Of a DNA stretch of 64,000 bases, positions 8,673 to 17,439 are shown piece by piece. The DNA lies in NCBI RefSeq assembly GCF_002097535.1, contig NZ_CP020772.1, positions 4,078,698 to 4,142,697 of the forward strand, read 5' to 3'. The notes beneath the pieces are model-generated. The model was not told the origin of the DNA. It did no database searches and saw only the letters and a list, made by a program, of their open reading frames with translations. Source of the stretch: Halobacillus mangrovi (lineage in GTDB: Bacteria; Bacillota; Bacilli; Bacillales; Halobacillaceae). The translations under genes were made by a program, and so were the position numbers. Each line of letters begins with the position of its first letter. Within the stretch, counting starts at the first letter, position 1.

Positions 8673-9440
8673 TTAAGTGAGACTCAATTGAAAGAGCGGA
8701 GTATTCTCCTGATATTGTTTTCGGTATTGCTTTGGCGTAACTCCAAACTGATCTTTAAACTTTTTTGTATAGTAACTTTGATTACAAAATACAAATTGAT
8801 TAGAAATATCTGCGATCGGTCTTTTTGAATGCTGCAAATAATACACCGATGCGGAAACTTTCATTTCATTGATGACCTTTTTTAACGTCTTCCCTGTTTG
8901 TTCTTTAAATTTCCGCGCTAAATGGGAAGAACTGATCTCCAGCTCTTTTGCTATATCCTGAATGGTAATAGATTTTTCCAAATGAGCACTAATAATATAA
9001 TAAGCCTGTGTGATCATTGGATGGTCTGACGCAGGCATCCGCCATTCTTTTACAATATTTGAAAAGTAGGAGATTAAAAACTCCATGGAATCTTTTAGTT
9101 TATCAGGTGTGGTATGTCGCTCTATGTAATCAATACTTGCTGCATTATAAGCAAACACACGCGACCGCGGAATGTTCCACTCCAATGTGTTTTGAAAAAA
9201 GTTTGAAATGAGCGCAATATAAAAATTGCGATAAGCTCGGTAAAGGTCGTGCGGCGCTCTTTCAGCGAGCATTCGATTGACCATTAAAAGAGAGTTTATA
9301 GCATTTTCCTCATTCCCTAATTTCATGTCTTCTACGATTTGATTGGCTGCCTCAAAGAAGAGATCAAGATCTGGATGGTCAAGCGTAGCATCGATCTCTT
9401 CCATGATCATTGTCGAGAATAATTGGTTTTGATCTGTCAT
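8673..9440 (-). CDS. AraC family transcriptional regulator
   Basis: 255 aa DNA-binding protein. The C-terminal ~100 residues hold the two helix-turn-helix motifs: IQDIAKELEISSSHLARKFKEQTGK and the second ending SYYTKKFKDQFGVTPKQYRK, the family signature. The N-terminal ~140 residues are helical and not a cupin, so it is not a classical sugar-binding AraC domain. It is monocistronic, with terminators on both sides of the uvsE-araC-aldo/keto reductase row. The 5' region 9441-9640 is strongly AT-rich. Target genes are unknown. Confidence 0.88.
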   Translation of the reverse strand: MTDQNQLFSTMIMEEIDATLDHPDLDLFFEAANQIVEDMKLGNEENAINSLLMVNRMLAERAPHDLYRAYRNFYIALISNFFQNTLEWNIPRSRVFAYNAASIDYIERHTTPDKLKDSMEFLISYFSNIVKEWRMPASDHPMITQAYYIISAHLEKSITIQDIAKELEISSSHLARKFKEQTGKTLKKVINEMKVSASVYYLQHSKRPIADISNQFVFCNQSYYTKKFKDQFGVTPKQYRKQYQENTPLFQLSLT

Positions 9441-9640
9441 ACTCTCACCTCTAATTTAACGATCAACAAGATCTTTCTTTGTGTATCTCGACGCTTTTTC
9501 AGAAAAGCCCGATAGTTTTCCTATGAACTAATATAATACTAAAGAACTAAACACCTTTCTATTAAATTTCTGATATTTTTTAATAATAATGTGTTGTTTT
9601 TTGATAATTTATGGGCATATCTGTAAAATAATAAACAAAA

Positions 9641-9670
9641 CAAGCTGCCGGTGTAACACTCGGCAGCTTG
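9641..9670. terminator. Terminator of the aldo/keto reductase gene
   Basis: Perfect stem CAAGCTGCCG/CGGCAGCTTG with 10-base loop 22 bp after the stop codon. Confidence 0.85.
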
Positions 9671-9691
9671 TCAACGTTTTATCACTACTAT

Positions 9692-10516
9692 TTACCTTAC
9701 ATTCATTTCAGAAGGCTCTGGTCCTTTACGCTCACCACGGTCCAATTTATTAATGGCCTGCATATCTTCTGCTGTAAGCTCAAAATCAAACACATCAAAA
9801 TTTTCTTCGATGCGAGAAGGCGTAACAGACTTAGGAATGACAATCGTGTCATTTTGTAAATGCCAGCGAATAATTACCTGTGCTGGGGTTTTTCCGTGAT
9901 TCTTAGCGATGGACTGGATCGTTTCATTCTTCAAAACTTCTCCACCTTGCATGAGCGGGCTCCACGCCTCTAAGTGAATGCCGTTTTGACGGCAGAAATC
10001 CTTCAGCTCGTTTTGAGCAAGATATGGGTGGCATTCTACCTGATTAACGGCTGGTTTCACTTCACATTCATCAAGAATACGCTGTAGGTGCTCAATGTTG
10101 AAGTTGCATACACCGATGGCTTTTACTTTTCCGTCCTTCTGTAATTGCTCCAAGGCTTTATACGTTTCAACATACTGGTCGTATTCAGGAGTAGGCCAAT
10201 GGATCAAATAAAGATCTACATATTCTAATCCTAATTTATCCAGACTGGTTTCCAGTGCTTTTATGGTGTTGTCATATCCCTGATCGGTGTTCCACACTTT
10301 CGTCGTGATAAAAAGCTCATCACGTCCTAGATCACTTTGACGAATAGCTTCCCCCACTTGCTTTTCATTGCCGTAAATAGCAGCTGTATCAATCGAACGG
10401 TAGCCCGTTTCTAGCGCTTTCGTCACGGCAGGAACTGCATCTGCTTCTTCTACTTGCCACACACCGAAGCCGAGCTGCGGCATTTCTATATTGCTATGTA
10501 ACGTCATGGTTTTCAT
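9692..10516 (-). CDS. Aldo/keto reductase (YvgN/2,5-diketogluconate reductase type)
   Basis: 274 aa NADPH-dependent cytosolic reductase with a TIM-barrel fold. The catalytic tetrad is intact: Asp43 and Tyr48 in SIDTAAIYGNE, Lys73 in TTKVWN, His106 in LIHWPTP. The cofactor loop IPKSVTPSRIEENFDVFDF near the C-terminus is conserved. Closest families are the Bacillus YvgN/YtbE methylglyoxal and glyoxal reductases, which detoxify reactive carbonyls. Single gene with AAGGATG ribosome site. Confidence 0.93.
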   Translation of the reverse strand: MKTMTLHSNIEMPQLGFGVWQVEEADAVPAVTKALETGYRSIDTAAIYGNEKQVGEAIRQSDLGRDELFITTKVWNTDQGYDNTIKALETSLDKLGLEYVDLYLIHWPTPEYDQYVETYKALEQLQKDGKVKAIGVCNFNIEHLQRILDECEVKPAVNQVECHPYLAQNELKDFCRQNGIHLEAWSPLMQGGEVLKNETIQSIAKNHGKTPAQVIIRWHLQNDTIVIPKSVTPSRIEENFDVFDFELTAEDMQAINKLDRGERKGPEPSEMNVR

Positions 10517-10605
10517 GTGAATACATCCTTTCTAGAAAAGATACAGTTGTAGTGTAGCACAGACCACTTTCCAAATGCCGGAATTTTGCTCACATGAAGC
10601 CATGA

Positions 10606-11070
10606 CTAGTATTCTTCATACATAAGAGTAAGTAGTTCAATTTGACCGTAAATTCCACAGCTCAAGAAGTAGACAGTCTTCCCCTGTTCTTCCTCTTTTT
10701 TTATGCTCTGACAGGTTCGTTCTATGACTTGGCCATTCCCTTGTTTATCCCTTCTAGTATCGCGTTTGAATTTAATCGATTGGCCATTGAATGCTAAATC
10801 AGTATAAATCGAATCTCCTTCCACCGTGTAGCGGACAATCCGCACCTCATCCGGAGTACCCTTCTTCACCTTTTGCATGAAACCTTCAAGCTTTTTCTGA
10901 TTCTCCAGTTCATTCTTCATCGATGAATCCTCCGGAATTTCTGGCTTTTCTGCTTCCTTTTCTGAATGTACTTCATTCTCCTCCGTGGTCTGAGTTTCCT
11001 CCTCCACCGGGGTGTTCATTCCGCATCCAATCAGCACGAAGAGTAAACCAATACTAAGCATCCGGTACAT
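10606..11070 (-). CDS. Lipoprotein with DUF4362-like domain
   Basis: 154 aa membrane-anchored lipoprotein. A short hydrophobic signal ends in the lipobox LIGC (Cys16), followed by a very acidic, Glu/Thr-rich linker of ~40 residues. The C-terminal ~95 residues (TPDEVRIVRYTVEGDSIYTD, FKRDTRRDKQG) match the DUF4362 family known from Bacillus lipoproteins. The function is unknown. It lies just downstream of the SAM hydroxide adenosyltransferase gene, but the 60-bp gap makes cotranscription only possible. Confidence 0.75.
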   Translation of the reverse strand: MYRMLSIGLLFVLIGCGMNTPVEEETQTTEENEVHSEKEAEKPEIPEDSSMKNELENQKKLEGFMQKVKKGTPDEVRIVRYTVEGDSIYTDLAFNGQSIKFKRDTRRDKQGNGQVIERTCQSIKKEEEQGKTVYFLSCGIYGQIELLTLMYEEY

Positions 11071-11130
11071 GACTCACCACCCGCCTTTAATGTATGAGAC
11101 GAATGGAATGGAAAAAGGTTACAGAATCTC

Positions 11131-11970
11131 TTACAGTTTTGTAAACACAATTTCCCAATTAGATCCAGTTCCAATATTGTAAGCTTTAGCAAATGATCCT
11201 TGGTTAATCGCAACTCCTAAATTATCCAGCGAATTCACATATACAAGCGGCTCTCCTTTATGTGTATCAGCAAAAGACCGTCCAAAGGTCATCGCGCTGT
11301 GATAAACTTCTCGCCCATCATATATAATTGTGACGTTTAGTGTATCTCCATACACAATGTCCAACTCTCTGAAAAAAGGCCGCGGGATATTTGTCCATAG
11401 GTTTCCGAAACGAACATCTAAAATATCGATGATGCCTTCTGTTGAATGCTTCTTTCTTTTAGGTTCTTTGACAGGTAAGGTGACGAGCGACTCATGATCG
11501 ATTTTCTCTCCGACTTCTTCATATGAAATGACTCCTGAGGCAAGCCGGGCACCCGTGTAAGCATAAATATCACGCCCATGAAACGTGTAGGATTCTCCAG
11601 ATTTCGGGAGCCTGTTGATGGTTTCATCAATGATTCTAGCTTCCACGATTCCTTCTGTCCGCTGGATGTGGGTCAATGTGCCATTATCCGGAGTTACTAC
11701 ATAATGCCCTGAGCCTGTCTTGACTACAATACTCCTTCTTGTCGAACCTACCCCTGGATCAATGACCGAAACGAAAACTGTTCCTTCCGTCCAATACGTC
11801 ATCGTTTGCCAAAGCCGGTAGGAAGCCTCCCATATATTGAATGGGGGGATATCATGGGTCAAATCAAAAATGGATAATTCATTACACACAGAGTGAGCCA
11901 CGCCATGCATGGCACTTACCGCCCCATCACTAATGCCAAAATCCGATTGTAATACAAGTGCGTTTTTCAA
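11131..11970 (-). CDS. SAM hydroxide adenosyltransferase (DUF62 family)
   Basis: 279 aa enzyme of the fluorinase/chlorinase superfamily, of the hydrolytic DUF62 group that converts S-adenosylmethionine and water to adenosine and methionine. Recognisable segments are LQSDFGISDG at the N-terminus, SVIDPGVGSTRRSIVV (Asp and Arg of the Asp-Arg-His triad), VTPDNGTLT and FHGRDIYAYTGARLASG (His). I do not see the ~23-residue loop that marks true fluorinases, so halogenation is unlikely. The start is TTG at 11970, five bases after GGGAGA. Confidence 0.88.
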   Translation of the reverse strand: MKNALVLQSDFGISDGAVSAMHGVAHSVCNELSIFDLTHDIPPFNIWEASYRLWQTMTYWTEGTVFVSVIDPGVGSTRRSIVVKTGSGHYVVTPDNGTLTHIQRTEGIVEARIIDETINRLPKSGESYTFHGRDIYAYTGARLASGVISYEEVGEKIDHESLVTLPVKEPKRKKHSTEGIIDILDVRFGNLWTNIPRPFFRELDIVYGDTLNVTIIYDGREVYHSAMTFGRSFADTHKGEPLVYVNSLDNLGVAINQGSFAKAYNIGTGSNWEIVFTKL

Positions 11971-12098
11971 TCGTTCTCCCTACCTTTCGTTTTGAAATAA
12001 TAAATTATTGATAGTTTATAGAATATTCAGAACAAAATCAACTTAACTCCAGAACGGTTGCAATTGTCAGGGCATACGATACCTTAAGGGGGAAGACT

Positions 12099-12401
12099 AT
12101 GAAGTACTTAGGAATGTTGCTGTCTAAATCAAGATTTGTCATTAAGTATCTTTTCTATACGGGCGTATGGGTGTTAGGTAGAGTAAAACATCTTATTTCC
12201 ATGCCATCGAGCTTGGCTATCTCCAAAGAACCCAGACTAAATCGTGAAGTTACTGGATTAGTCAAGGGTCATCAAAATCCAGATGGAGAATTGATTTATC
12301 ACATCCCTGGCGACCCTGATTACGAAAGAATAGAGCATGCGGTCCTGTTTATTTCAGAGTATGAAGCCATGAAAGCTGGATATCGAAAATGGAACATGTA
12401 A
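12099..12401 (+). CDS. Small sunset-domain protein
   Basis: 100 aa protein. The C-terminal half (LVKGHQNPDGELIYHIPGDP, YERI, then EYEAMKAGYRK) matches the 'sunset' module found as a stand-alone protein or at the C-terminus of secreted nucleases, although the usual cysteine after HIPG is replaced by aspartate. The N-terminal ~30 residues are basic and hydrophobic and may be a membrane anchor. AAGGGGG ribosome site before the ATG. Function unknown; the family link is a recollection. Confidence 0.6.
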   Translation: MKYLGMLLSKSRFVIKYLFYTGVWVLGRVKHLISMPSSLAISKEPRLNREVTGLVKGHQNPDGELIYHIPGDPDYERIEHAVLFISEYEAMKAGYRKWNM

Positions 12402-12430
12402 AGCTTGCCTACATAGAGAAGGCAAGCTTT
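12400..12430 (+). terminator. Terminator after the sunset-domain gene
   Basis: Stem AAAGCTTGCC/GGCAAGCTTT immediately overlapping the stop codon, followed by a short T-rich stretch. Confidence 0.75.
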
Positions 12431-12511
12431 CGGTTTGCAGGGAGGAAACTGGAAGGAAAACGGATCACTTCCCTCCCTCTTACTTCAGATATTTTTTCTA
12501 ATATCCCTTTT

Positions 12512-13363
12512 CTAAGATTTCACATCCGGGCCGAACTTCCCTTTTTGAAAATCAAGAAACGCTTTTTTCACTTCGCCCATCGTATTCATAACAAATGGAC
12601 CGTGAGCAGCCACATCTTCACGGATTGGCTCTCCAGAATAGATAAGGACTCTTGACCGGTTGTTTGCCCTTATAAGGAGTTCGCTTTTAACTTCTGCTTC
12701 AGCTGATTCGTCAAATGTTAATGTAGCCGCTCCGGTTTTCTTTAAGTTCTCTTCCTCTTCACCTAAATCCACATCACCAGACAGGAGGTAAAGAAAAGCA
12801 TTATGGTTAAGAGGGAGATGGTGTGTATAGGCAGTTCCTGGTTCAAGCTTAATTTCAGCGAGTGTGATCGGTACTTCCGATTGAAGAGGCCCTTGAACTC
12901 CTGCCGTTTGGCCAGCGTACACAAGGACATCTGCTCCGTCTTTAGAGACTTTTACCGCATCCTCTTTGCGTACATCCTGATAGCTAGGTGATATCCCTTT
13001 TTTCTCTTTAGGAAGATTGATCCATAGCTGCAAGGTATGAGCAATATCTTCATCTACGGCTTCTTCTGCGTGCCTCGCTCCAGACCCAGCATTCATATAT
13101 TGAATATCTCCGGATTCAAGGATCCCATGTCCTCCGCGGTTATCAATGTGCTCTAACCTCCCATCAATGACATACGTTAAGGTTTGAAACCCACGGTGAG
13201 GGTGGTCAGAGAAAGTTCCTCTTTTAAACCAGTCTTCTGCCATCAATAGAAAAGGATCAAACTCCTGCCAGCGACCTGGTTCAAGGATCATACCTTTTTG
13301 TACGGCTGGAAATTCCATCTCGTCATACTTCACGTACCATTTCTTCTCCACTTCCCTCTTCAT
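12512..13363 (-). CDS. Pirin family protein
   Basis: Bicupin iron protein of 283 aa. The N-terminal cupin carries the family core DHPHRGFQTLTYVIDGRLEH with metal-binding histidines, plus the later ARHAEEAVDE. Some bacterial pirins have quercetin 2,3-dioxygenase activity; others are redox or stress sensors. An ATG at 13384 lacks a ribosome site, while the ATG at 13363 follows GAGGAG by eight bases and is chosen. Its downstream neighbour on the plus strand converges on it. Confidence 0.9.
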   Translation of the reverse strand: MKREVEKKWYVKYDEMEFPAVQKGMILEPGRWQEFDPFLLMAEDWFKRGTFSDHPHRGFQTLTYVIDGRLEHIDNRGGHGILESGDIQYMNAGSGARHAEEAVDEDIAHTLQLWINLPKEKKGISPSYQDVRKEDAVKVSKDGADVLVYAGQTAGVQGPLQSEVPITLAEIKLEPGTAYTHHLPLNHNAFLYLLSGDVDLGEEEENLKKTGAATLTFDESAEAEVKSELLIRANNRSRVLIYSGEPIREDVAAHGPFVMNTMGEVKKAFLDFQKGKFGPDVKS

Positions 13364-13391
13364 GCCTATCACTCCTCGGCTCATTTTACAT

Positions 13392-13446
13392 AAAAAATAC
13401 CAACGAAAAGATTTGAAATCAAGACAAACGATTCGTTGGTATTTTT
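13392..13446 (-). terminator. Long inverted repeat at the end of the DUF1189-like gene
   Basis: AAAAATACCAACGAA and TTCGTTGGTATTTTT pair across a 24-base loop. The right arm covers the last codons of the gene at 13419-13913 and the left arm gives a T run on the minus strand. It probably acts as the terminator of the operon 15136-13419. Confidence 0.65.
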
Positions 13447-13913
13447 GGATAAATAGTAATCATTCGATACATTAAAAAGCTGAACAACACAAAAAACAAT
13501 ATGGCGCTCACACCATCGGGAATGGCAATATTTTTAAGAACAACGGTTAAGATCAATGGCAGCGTGGCCGCATAGGCGGTCAGCTTCCACAGCTGCTGGT
13601 AGGTCAACTTACGCCCGAGTGCTTTACGCATTAACAAAGCGATACCTGCAAGCATTGAAACCCCAATAAGAATCAGGAAAAGGATGAACATCGGATAAAA
13701 AACGATCACCTGTACCAGATACTGTCCCCGTGATACTTCCGTTAAGTTGGTATCAAGATTGCGAATCGTACGGATCATATCGGGCAGGAATAGGACTGCT
13801 AAAAGAACAAACAAATAGACAATCGTATTTGTCATTCCTTTACGATTCAAACGAAACATCGCTTCTTTTTTTGGTAAACGTAAACTGTTAATCAACGAGT
13901 CAATGAACCCCAT
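13419..13913 (-). CDS. Small multi-pass membrane protein (DUF1189/Yip1-like)
   Basis: 164 aa protein with about four transmembrane segments: residues 28-45, 67-94, 110-126 and 132-150. The loop ALGRKLTYQQLWKLTAYA followed by a hydrophobic helix resembles the C-terminal part of DUF1189 and Yip1-type proteins, but it is shorter than usual DUF1189 members (~250 aa). A GGAGAG site precedes the ATG. It follows the DUF1450 gene by 14 bp and is likely in the same operon. Function unknown. Confidence 0.7.
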   Translation of the reverse strand: MGFIDSLINSLRLPKKEAMFRLNRKGMTNTIVYLFVLLAVLFLPDMIRTIRNLDTNLTEVSRGQYLVQVIVFYPMFILFLILIGVSMLAGIALLMRKALGRKLTYQQLWKLTAYAATLPLILTVVLKNIAIPDGVSAILFFVLFSFLMYRMITIYPKIPTNRLS

Positions 13914-13927
13914 TTGTCTCTCCTACC

Positions 13928-14176
13928 TTAATCGGCATATACAGCCAGTTCTTCTTCAATCTTAACACGAATTTTATCCAGAGCTTCTTCGGGTGTTTTG
14001 GCAAAAACTCTCGTGCCGTTCACAATCGCGTATGGCCGCAGCGCACACATTCCGCAATAAGAAAGGCATTCATTCATGAGTACCGCCACTTCAGGGTATT
14101 CTGACTCAATAATCCCTTCAATATCAAGTTCCGTAATCAAGTTACCGTCACAGACTTCGACAACGACTACCCCCAT
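13928..14176 (-). CDS. YuzB/DUF1450 family protein
   Basis: 82 aa acidic protein of the DUF1450 family. The conserved core is CLSYCGMCALRPYAIVNGTRV with cysteines spaced C-x3-C-x2-C, plus an N-terminal cysteine in VVEVCDGN, giving a thioredoxin-like ferredoxin-type arrangement. This family is common in Bacillaceae and has no proven function; the cysteines could bind a metal or an iron-sulfur cluster. Good AAGGAG site. It lies between the RibF-type gene and a membrane protein. Confidence 0.85.
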   Translation of the reverse strand: MGVVVVEVCDGNLITELDIEGIIESEYPEVAVLMNECLSYCGMCALRPYAIVNGTRVFAKTPEEALDKIRVKIEEELAVYAD

Positions 14177-14203
14177 GGTTCAATACTCCTTTCTATGATG
14201 ACT

Positions 14204-15136
14204 TTAATCTATGCCTAAAATCAATCGTGCCTTACGCTCGTCCTCTTTCATTTGCTCAACTAAGGCCTCAATCCCGTTGAAGTCCACCTCATCGCGCAAA
14301 TGTCTTAAGAATTTTATTCGAACTTTGTGATTATACAAATCACCTGAATAATCGAGAAGGTATGCCTCGACTTTATAGGAATCACCATTGACTGTTGGGC
14401 GGTACCCTGCGCTTATCAACGTGTAATAATGTTCGGGTGTTTCATCAAGCTCAACGACTCCTAAATATACGGCCGGCTTCACTTCCACGTATTCTTCAAT
14501 CTGGCCGAGGTTTAATGTAGGGAAACCGAGCTCTCTCCCCAGTTGTTCGCCTTTTTCTACGATTCCAGTCAGTTCGAAGGGGCGAGAAAGCATCGCTTGT
14601 GCAGCCTCCATATGACCTTGCTGGACAAGCGTTCTAATCGTTGTACTGCTAATTTTTTCACCGTTCAATTTCACTACAGGCAGAATGGTAACTGGGATGT
14701 CAATTTGTCTGCAAAGCTCAGCGAGCCCTTCAGCATCGGACCCTCGTCCTTTTCCAAATCGAAAATCCTCTCCTACTACAATCCGGGAAAGGTTCATCTG
14801 ACTCAAATGCTCAAAAACAAACGTTTCAGGAGATGTCCGGGCATATTCCTCTGTAAACTGAACATGGTAATACCGGTAAACACCGAAACGATCAAGGATT
14901 TCGCGCTTATGCTGAGAAGAAGTAAGCGTATAGTTGTATTCCTCCTCACCTTTCAGCACCCATTTAGGATGATCAGAAAAACTATATACAGCTAGCTGTT
15001 CACCGCTCCTAACCGTTTTTTTCGCTTCGTGGAGAAGGTATTGATGTCCCAGGTGGACACCATCAAGTTTTCCAATGACTAGCACTGTTTTGTTTTCATT
15101 TTTCGGTGGTCTGCCTGATACTTCAACCGTTTCCAT
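14204..15136 (-). CDS. Bifunctional riboflavin kinase/FMN adenylyltransferase (RibF type)
   Basis: 310 aa two-domain enzyme that phosphorylates riboflavin to FMN and adenylates it to FAD. The N-terminal nucleotidyltransferase has GKLDGVHLGHQYLL (family consensus G-x-F-D-G-x-H-x-G-H, with Leu for Phe) and KISSTTIRTLVQQG. The C-terminal kinase domain has GRELGFPTLNL with the Mg-binding Thr and a slightly unusual SAGYRPTVNG in place of the common G-x-(N/R)-P-T-F. The usual Bacillus ribF sits next to truB and rpsO, so this isolated gene may be a second copy. It begins a probable operon with the DUF1450 and membrane genes. Confidence 0.88.
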   Translation of the reverse strand: METVEVSGRPPKNENKTVLVIGKLDGVHLGHQYLLHEAKKTVRSGEQLAVYSFSDHPKWVLKGEEEYNYTLTSSQHKREILDRFGVYRYYHVQFTEEYARTSPETFVFEHLSQMNLSRIVVGEDFRFGKGRGSDAEGLAELCRQIDIPVTILPVVKLNGEKISSTTIRTLVQQGHMEAAQAMLSRPFELTGIVEKGEQLGRELGFPTLNLGQIEEYVEVKPAVYLGVVELDETPEHYYTLISAGYRPTVNGDSYKVEAYLLDYSGDLYNHKVRIKFLRHLRDEVDFNGIEALVEQMKEDERKARLILGID

Positions 15137-15285
15137 CTCCCATGCATCCCCTTCTGCCTATTGTTTAAACCTATTAATTATAATATACCAACATTTATTT
15201 AATCAACCCAACAAACAATTTGCAACTTATGTGCACCTTCGATTTAATGGAACTAGCATAGAATTACTGGATAAGGAGTGAGTCC

Positions 15286-15825
15286 ATGATTGAAAAAGCT
15301 AAAACCTTTGCTGCAAAAGCTCATGCCGGACAAAAACGGAAGAATTCTAATGTCGATTATATTGTCCACCCCGTACGAGTTGCGAAGACCTTGAAAGAAG
15401 CAGGATTTCCGGAAGCAGTGATTTGCGCTGGATACCTCCATGATGTAGTGGAAGATACGGATTATGACTTAAGTGACATTGAAAGCCATTTCGATACTGA
15501 AGTAAAGGTGATGGTAGCTGCCCATACGGAAGATAAAAGCAAGTCATGGAATGCGAGAAAGACCCATACGATTGAAACTTTAAGAGGAGCCCCTCTGGAG
15601 ATTAAAGCGCTGATAATCGCTGATAAGCTGGATAACCTCCAGTCTTTGCGCAAAGATTTAGAGCGGGAAGGCGATGCCATTTGGACTCATTTTAAAGCAG
15701 GCTATGAAAAGCAGAAGTGGTATAACGAATCGATTGCAGAGGTGATGGAAGAAGGACTTGAAGCAGAAAAAGTTCCTGAGTTCTTCCACACCTATCGAGA
15801 ACTAGTCAAACAAACGTTTGATTAG
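15286..15825 (+). CDS. HD-domain phosphohydrolase, small alarmone hydrolase-like
   Basis: 179 aa stand-alone HD protein resembling the hydrolase half of RelA/SpoT (MESH1-type). The metal-binding set is present: His28 in IVHPVRVA, His52-Asp53 in YLHDVVEDTD and Asp113 in IIADKLDNLQSLRKD. Such enzymes remove pyrophosphate from (p)ppGpp or hydrolyse related nucleotides. There is no synthetase or TGS domain. AAGGAGTGAG precedes the ATG. Whether the substrate is an alarmone or another nucleotide cannot be told from the sequence alone. Confidence 0.87.
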   Translation: MIEKAKTFAAKAHAGQKRKNSNVDYIVHPVRVAKTLKEAGFPEAVICAGYLHDVVEDTDYDLSDIESHFDTEVKVMVAAHTEDKSKSWNARKTHTIETLRGAPLEIKALIIADKLDNLQSLRKDLEREGDAIWTHFKAGYEKQKWYNESIAEVMEEGLEAEKVPEFFHTYRELVKQTFD

Positions 15826-15912
15826 AGTGGGAAGCCTGTGGCTCCGTCTGGCTTGCATCACTTTGGCATGACTTTACACCTTTCTCAGGCTCCCTTGCAT
15901 CAATTTCATCAC

Positions 15913-15946
15913 AAAAAAAGATCAGGCCAAATACCTGATCTTTTTT
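15913..15946. terminator. Bidirectional terminator
   Basis: A7 run, stem GATCAGG/CCTGATC, T6 run; symmetrical, between the HD gene and the convergent MurE-like gene. Confidence 0.9.
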
Positions 15947-17439
15947 CACTGAACAACTGGAGGGAAATACGCATGGATGATCTCTTCATCTGAATGCGGA
16001 ATTTCTTCTCCTTTTACAATCTGTGCATTATTGATACACCCGCTTGTAAGCAGGATGATGTCATTCTCTTCACCTAATTCAAGAGATTTCAGTACGCCTT
16101 CTCTTCTTGTTAAAGACGTGTGTATATTCGGAGCGGTCGGCTGTTGGAATCCCGTAAGCACTTGATCAACAACCGTTTGCGGGTCATTATAACCAGGATG
16201 ATCGACAGTCACAACTACTTCGTCCGCTTTACCTTCTATAGTCGCTGCCATCTTTGGCATTTTGTTAAAGTCGCGAATGCCGATGCCCGCGATCATTACA
16301 ATTAATCGGTTGTAATCCAGCTTTTTCACTTCTTCTAGTAAACGGTTCAAGGCTACCGGTGTATGAGCGTAATCAAGAATGACTTTTTGGTTATGAGGGG
16401 TTTGGATTACCTGGAAACGTCCTTCAGGTCCTTCTAATTCAGGCAAGACTGCCAGCACTTCGTAAATGTTGTATCCGAGGTGAAGGGCTGTACAAATCGC
16501 AGAAAGGACATTAGCTACATTGTATGTGCCATAAACAGGAACATACACACGGTAAGATTCCCCTTTGTAAATTAAATTAAAGAAAGATCCTTCTTCTATA
16601 ACTTCAATGTTTTCCGCTTTTAAATCAGCTTTGGGATGAGACTCAATGCTGTAAGAGATCATAGACCCTGCGCATTTTTCCTGCAAGTCTTCCCCCATTC
16701 CTTTATCATCAAGGTTTACGACTTTGTTTTTAGCCTGCTCAAATAACCTCAGCTTACATTCCTTGTAGTGATCAATCGTCTTATGATATTCCAGATGTTC
16801 TTCAGAGAAGTTCGTATGGATCGCTACATCAAAATAGATTCCATCTACTCGATGTTGATCAAGGGCGATCGATGAAACTTCCATAACTGCTGCTTCATCA
16901 TTCATCTCATAAAGATCCCTGAAGATTTGATGAAGGTCTAGAGATTCAGGGGTCGTAGGGGTGCTTTTTTTGTAATCGATCTTCTTTTTTGAAGTCCAGA
17001 TTCCTGTTGTCCCTATAGAGCCAGTCGGCATACCAAGAAGGGTCAACAAGGATCTTACATAAGCCGTTACCGTTGTTTTTCCATTCGTACCTGTCACACC
17101 AATGGTTTTGATTTTTTCGTCCGGCGCATCATAAAAGAACTTCGAAAAAGAAGCCATGGCTTGCCGGATGTTTTTTACTACTACGAACGTGCAGTATGGG
17201 TTTCGGTAGCTCAAGTACTGAAATAATGAGGGATCTGTGCCAACGATAACGTTGGCGCCTCTTTCTATCGCTTCTTCAATGTAGTAGTCCCCATCAAACG
17301 TTTCTCCTTTGATGCTGAAAAAAGCAGAGTGCGGCTCTACACGCTTAGAATGAAAAGCCAAGTGATTCACAATTTGCTGGCTTGGACCGAAGATATGTTC
17401 AATATTCATATGTTGAAAATCATTTAAATAGATCATCAT
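15946..17439 (-). CDS. Mur ligase family protein, divergent MurE paralogue
   Basis: 497 aa ATP-dependent amide ligase with the three MurE domains in order. The P-loop TGTNGKTT (117-123) and the carbamylated-lysine segment YKECKLRLF (Lys229) are kept. Other MurE hallmarks are changed: SSHAL is SSIAL, the diaminopimelate-recognition DNPR is DHPG (413-416), and the late GKGHE motif reads SGCINN. It therefore probably does not add diaminopimelate to UDP-MurNAc-dipeptide; it may use another amino acid or another acceptor. It is a lone gene away from any division-cell-wall cluster, so it is a second, specialised ligase. Confidence 0.82.
   Translation of the reverse strand: MMIYLNDFQHMNIEHIFGPSQQIVNHLAFHSKRVEPHSAFFSIKGETFDGDYYIEEAIERGANVIVGTDPSLFQYLSYRNPYCTFVVVKNIRQAMASFSKFFYDAPDEKIKTIGVTGTNGKTTVTAYVRSLLTLLGMPTGSIGTTGIWTSKKKIDYKKSTPTTPESLDLHQIFRDLYEMNDEAAVMEVSSIALDQHRVDGIYFDVAIHTNFSEEHLEYHKTIDHYKECKLRLFEQAKNKVVNLDDKGMGEDLQEKCAGSMISYSIESHPKADLKAENIEVIEEGSFFNLIYKGESYRVYVPVYGTYNVANVLSAICTALHLGYNIYEVLAVLPELEGPEGRFQVIQTPHNQKVILDYAHTPVALNRLLEEVKKLDYNRLIVMIAGIGIRDFNKMPKMAATIEGKADEVVVTVDHPGYNDPQTVVDQVLTGFQQPTAPNIHTSLTRREGVLKSLELGEENDIILLTSGCINNAQIVKGEEIPHSDEEIIHAYFPPVVQ

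Noticed and set aside
11131..11970. Fluorinase or chlorinase
   Set aside because: The motifs fit the superfamily, but the extra loop of halogenases is not visible; the DUF62 hydrolase type is the simpler call.
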